From Clostridia bacterium (lineage in GTDB: Bacteria; Bacillota_A; Clostridia; Lachnospirales; Lachnospiraceae), in contig JAAYYM010000224.1 of NCBI GenBank assembly GCA_012515365.1, positions 1 to 7,339 on the forward strand: DNA of 7,339 bases, given 5' to 3'. Positions 6,250 through 7,339 of this stretch are shown one piece after another. The translations under genes and the position numbers were made by a program. How positions within the stretch are numbered: position 1 is the stretch's first letter; every line of letters starts with the position of its first letter. The notes beneath the pieces are model-generated. The model searched no databases. It had not been told where the DNA came from and saw nothing but the letters and a program-made list of their open reading frames with translations.

Positions 6250-6391
6250 CAGGTAATTGCAAAACAATTTCATTCGTAGAAGAATTTCATAGATTTGCAT
6301 AAAAACGTTCGTCGAAAGCGTTCTGACTCCTCACATATTTTATGTAAATTCATGAAATCCGTTTTCAGATTGTGAGTTTTGCAATTACAGG
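6250..6391 (-). mobile_element. MITE-like palindromic element, copy B
   Basis: A 142-bp non-coding element in the folE-HD gap; its reverse complement aligns end to end with copy A at about 80% identity with one gap (hand alignment, 114 of 143 columns). Outer arms 6254-6265 and 6376-6387 are a perfect 12-bp inverted repeat. Inner arms 6284-6304 and 6338-6358 match at 18 of 21 positions. The centre (6301-6332) matches copy A at 30 of 32 bases. Possible decayed target repeats flank it: AAGCTTGACTA (6239-6249) and TATCTTGATTA (6392-6402), 8 of 11 identical. Taking out the element and one such repeat would leave a folE-HD gap of about 38 bp, normal for an operon. The weaker border repeats suggest an older insertion than copy A. 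Confidence 0.75.
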
Positions 6392-6412
6392 TATCTTGAT
6401 TAAATAGAAAGA

Positions 6413-6970
6413 CTAACGATTCAGTAACTGAATAAAGGTGTTTCTGAGCTCGGCATTGTGTTCGAATTCTCCTCTTGAAGCGAGTGTAATCGTCTTGCTT
6501 CCCGGTTTTTTCACACCTCGCATTGTCATACACATATGCTCTGCTTCGATCATTACGATTGCACCTTTTGGACATAGATGTTCCATCAGTGCATCTGCGA
6601 TTTCAGCGGTCAGCTTCTCTTGGATCTGAAGTCTTTTTGCATATACCTCTACTGTTCTTGCCAGTTTACTAAGTCCCACTACTTTTCCATCTGGAATATA
6701 TGCCACATGCGCTTTTCCATAGAAAGGCATCAGGTGATGTTCACAGGTTGAGTAAAAGGTAATATCGCGCTCGATTACCATTTCACTACTGTCAACGTGA
6801 AATGTCTTTTGCAAATGAATGGCAGGATCCTCATCCATACCTCCATATATTTCTTCATACATTTTTGCGATTCTTGATGGAGTTTCTTTTAGACCCTCTC
6901 TCTCCAAATCTTCGCCCAATCCCTCGAGTAGCAGACGCACACCCTGCTCGATTTTCTCTTTATTTACCAT
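6413..6970 (-). CDS. folE: GTP cyclohydrolase I (type IA)
   Basis: Catalyses the first pterin step, GTP to 7,8-dihydroneopterin triphosphate plus formate, as a cytosolic zinc-dependent homodecamer in known homologues. The 185-residue length is normal. Zinc ligands C76 and H79 are in [10 protein letters not shown] (74-83) and C147 is in [10 protein letters not shown] (144-153); H78 and H145 match the catalytic histidines H112 and H179 of E. coli. [15 protein letters not shown] (26-40) and VGLSKLAR (98-105) are further family signatures. Presence of the cysteine zinc site makes this type IA rather than the zinc-independent type IB. The ATG at 6970 lies inside the end of folC (11-bp overlap), with TAGGAG 8-9 nt upstream. 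Element B separates it from the next gene. Confidence 0.97.
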   Translation of the reverse strand: MVNKEKIEQGVRLLLEGLGEDLEREGLKETPSRIAKMYEEIYGGMDEDPAIHLQKTFHVDSSEMVIERDITFYSTCEHHLMPFYGKAHVAYIPDGKVVGLSKLARTVEVYAKRLQIQEKLTAEIADALMEHLCPKGAIVMIEAEHMCMTMRGVKKPGSKTITLASRGEFEHNAELRNTFIQLLNR

Positions 6971-7339
6971 GTAAGTCGCTCCTAATCTGCTCTTTATGTT
7001 TCATCAAGTGAATGACCTCACCTAAATAAGATAAGGATCCAAATGCAATAACAGCCTGTTTTTTATTCGTTTCCTGCTCACGTACCTTTGCAGTCAAAAG
7101 ACTTAACTCCACTGCCTCAAAAACACTGTCTGCAGCAGTCACCCTGTCATGATAAGCTCGGGCTGCCTTTGCCAGTGTCAGTGCATCAAGGGAACGTATC
7201 CCCGGCGTAGTGACTGTAATCACATCCGTAACAAGCGGTAGACAATTCCTGCAGATGGTCTCATAATCTTTATCTCGTAAAACACCTATGATCGCTATGA
7301 TATCATAATCAGTCAGATACATGCGTATCGATTCAGCAA
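6960..7339 (-). CDS. folC: Folylpolyglutamate / dihydrofolate synthase, C-terminal part, 5' end cut by window edge
   Basis: About 125 residues of the C-terminal Mur-ligase-type domain of FolC, which attaches glutamate to dihydropteroate and/or extends polyglutamate tails on folates with ATP. Family features are [20 protein letters not shown] (the Rossmann-like start of the C-terminal domain), [18 protein letters not shown] and [14 protein letters not shown] near the end. The ATP-binding N-terminal half lies beyond the right edge. The frame stays open through the edge, so the ATG at 7322 is internal methionine, not the start. The stop at 6960 overlaps folE by 11 bp, showing tight operon packing. 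Whether the enzyme has both synthase activities cannot be judged from this part. Confidence 0.92.
   Translation of the reverse strand, partial: AESIRMYLTDYDIIAIIGVLRDKDYETICRNCLPLVTDVITVTTPGIRSLDALTLAKAARAYHDRVTAADSVFEAVELSLLTAKVREQETNKKQAVIAFGSLSYLGEVIHLMKHKEQIRSDLHGK

Noticed and set aside
5577..6391. The two palindromes considered as CRISPR repeats, riboswitches or a phage attachment pair.
   Set aside because: There are two copies in opposite orientation separated by a gene, no spacer pattern, no integrase gene, and no match to a riboswitch I recognise; one in a folate operon could invite a THF riboswitch guess, but the symmetric long palindrome and border duplication fit an inserted element better.
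6270..6575. 101-codon minus-strand frame spanning the folE 3' end and element B.
   Set aside because: It is out of frame with folE, crosses the non-coding palindrome and has no ribosome site or recognisable domain; a shadow of folE.

Overview
The window looks like chromosomal DNA from a low-GC Gram-positive anaerobe of the Clostridia, most likely Lachnospiraceae. This rests on gene content and order (folC-folE-HD-folP-folBK, a DUF5050 protein, and a DUF815 ATPase beside a long Ppx/GppA protein), on AGGAG-type ribosome binding sites and on AT-rich spacers. The species cannot be named from the sequence alone.

There are three transcriptional blocks. (1) Right half, minus strand, read from 7339 down to 3836: a folate-biosynthesis operon with folC (3' part only), folE, a small HD-domain hydrolase, folP and a folB-folK fusion. 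folC/folE overlap by 11 bp and folP/folBK by 14 bp. (2) Positions 2808-3851, plus strand: a single membrane-anchored DUF5050 protein with seven beta-propeller-like repeats. Its 3' end overlaps the 3' end of folBK by 16 bp. (3) Left third, minus strand, read from 2674 down to 1: an AroQ-type chorismate mutase, a DUF815 AAA-like ATPase (4-bp overlap) and a Ppx/GppA phosphatase that runs off the left edge. Blocks 2 and 3 diverge from a 133-bp region holding two well-formed back-to-back sigma-A-type promoters.

GTP enters the pterin branch through FolE. FolB, FolK, FolP and FolC then carry it from dihydroneopterin to dihydrofolate. The enzyme that removes phosphates from dihydroneopterin triphosphate is not recognisable as a Nudix protein here, and the HD hydrolase sits between folE and folP, so it is the obvious candidate for that step.

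The most striking non-coding signal is a pair of about 143-bp imperfect palindromes. They lie in the only two wide gaps of the fol operon, on either side of the HD gene and in opposite orientations. They are about 80% identical to each other, keep a 32-bp centre almost unchanged, and show paired substitutions that preserve their stems. The copy at 5577-5720 has a perfect 12-bp direct repeat at its borders, one copy of which contains the HD stop codon. This is what a MITE-like insertion would leave. I see no RNA genes, CRISPR arrays, complete insertion sequences or convincing intrinsic terminators.
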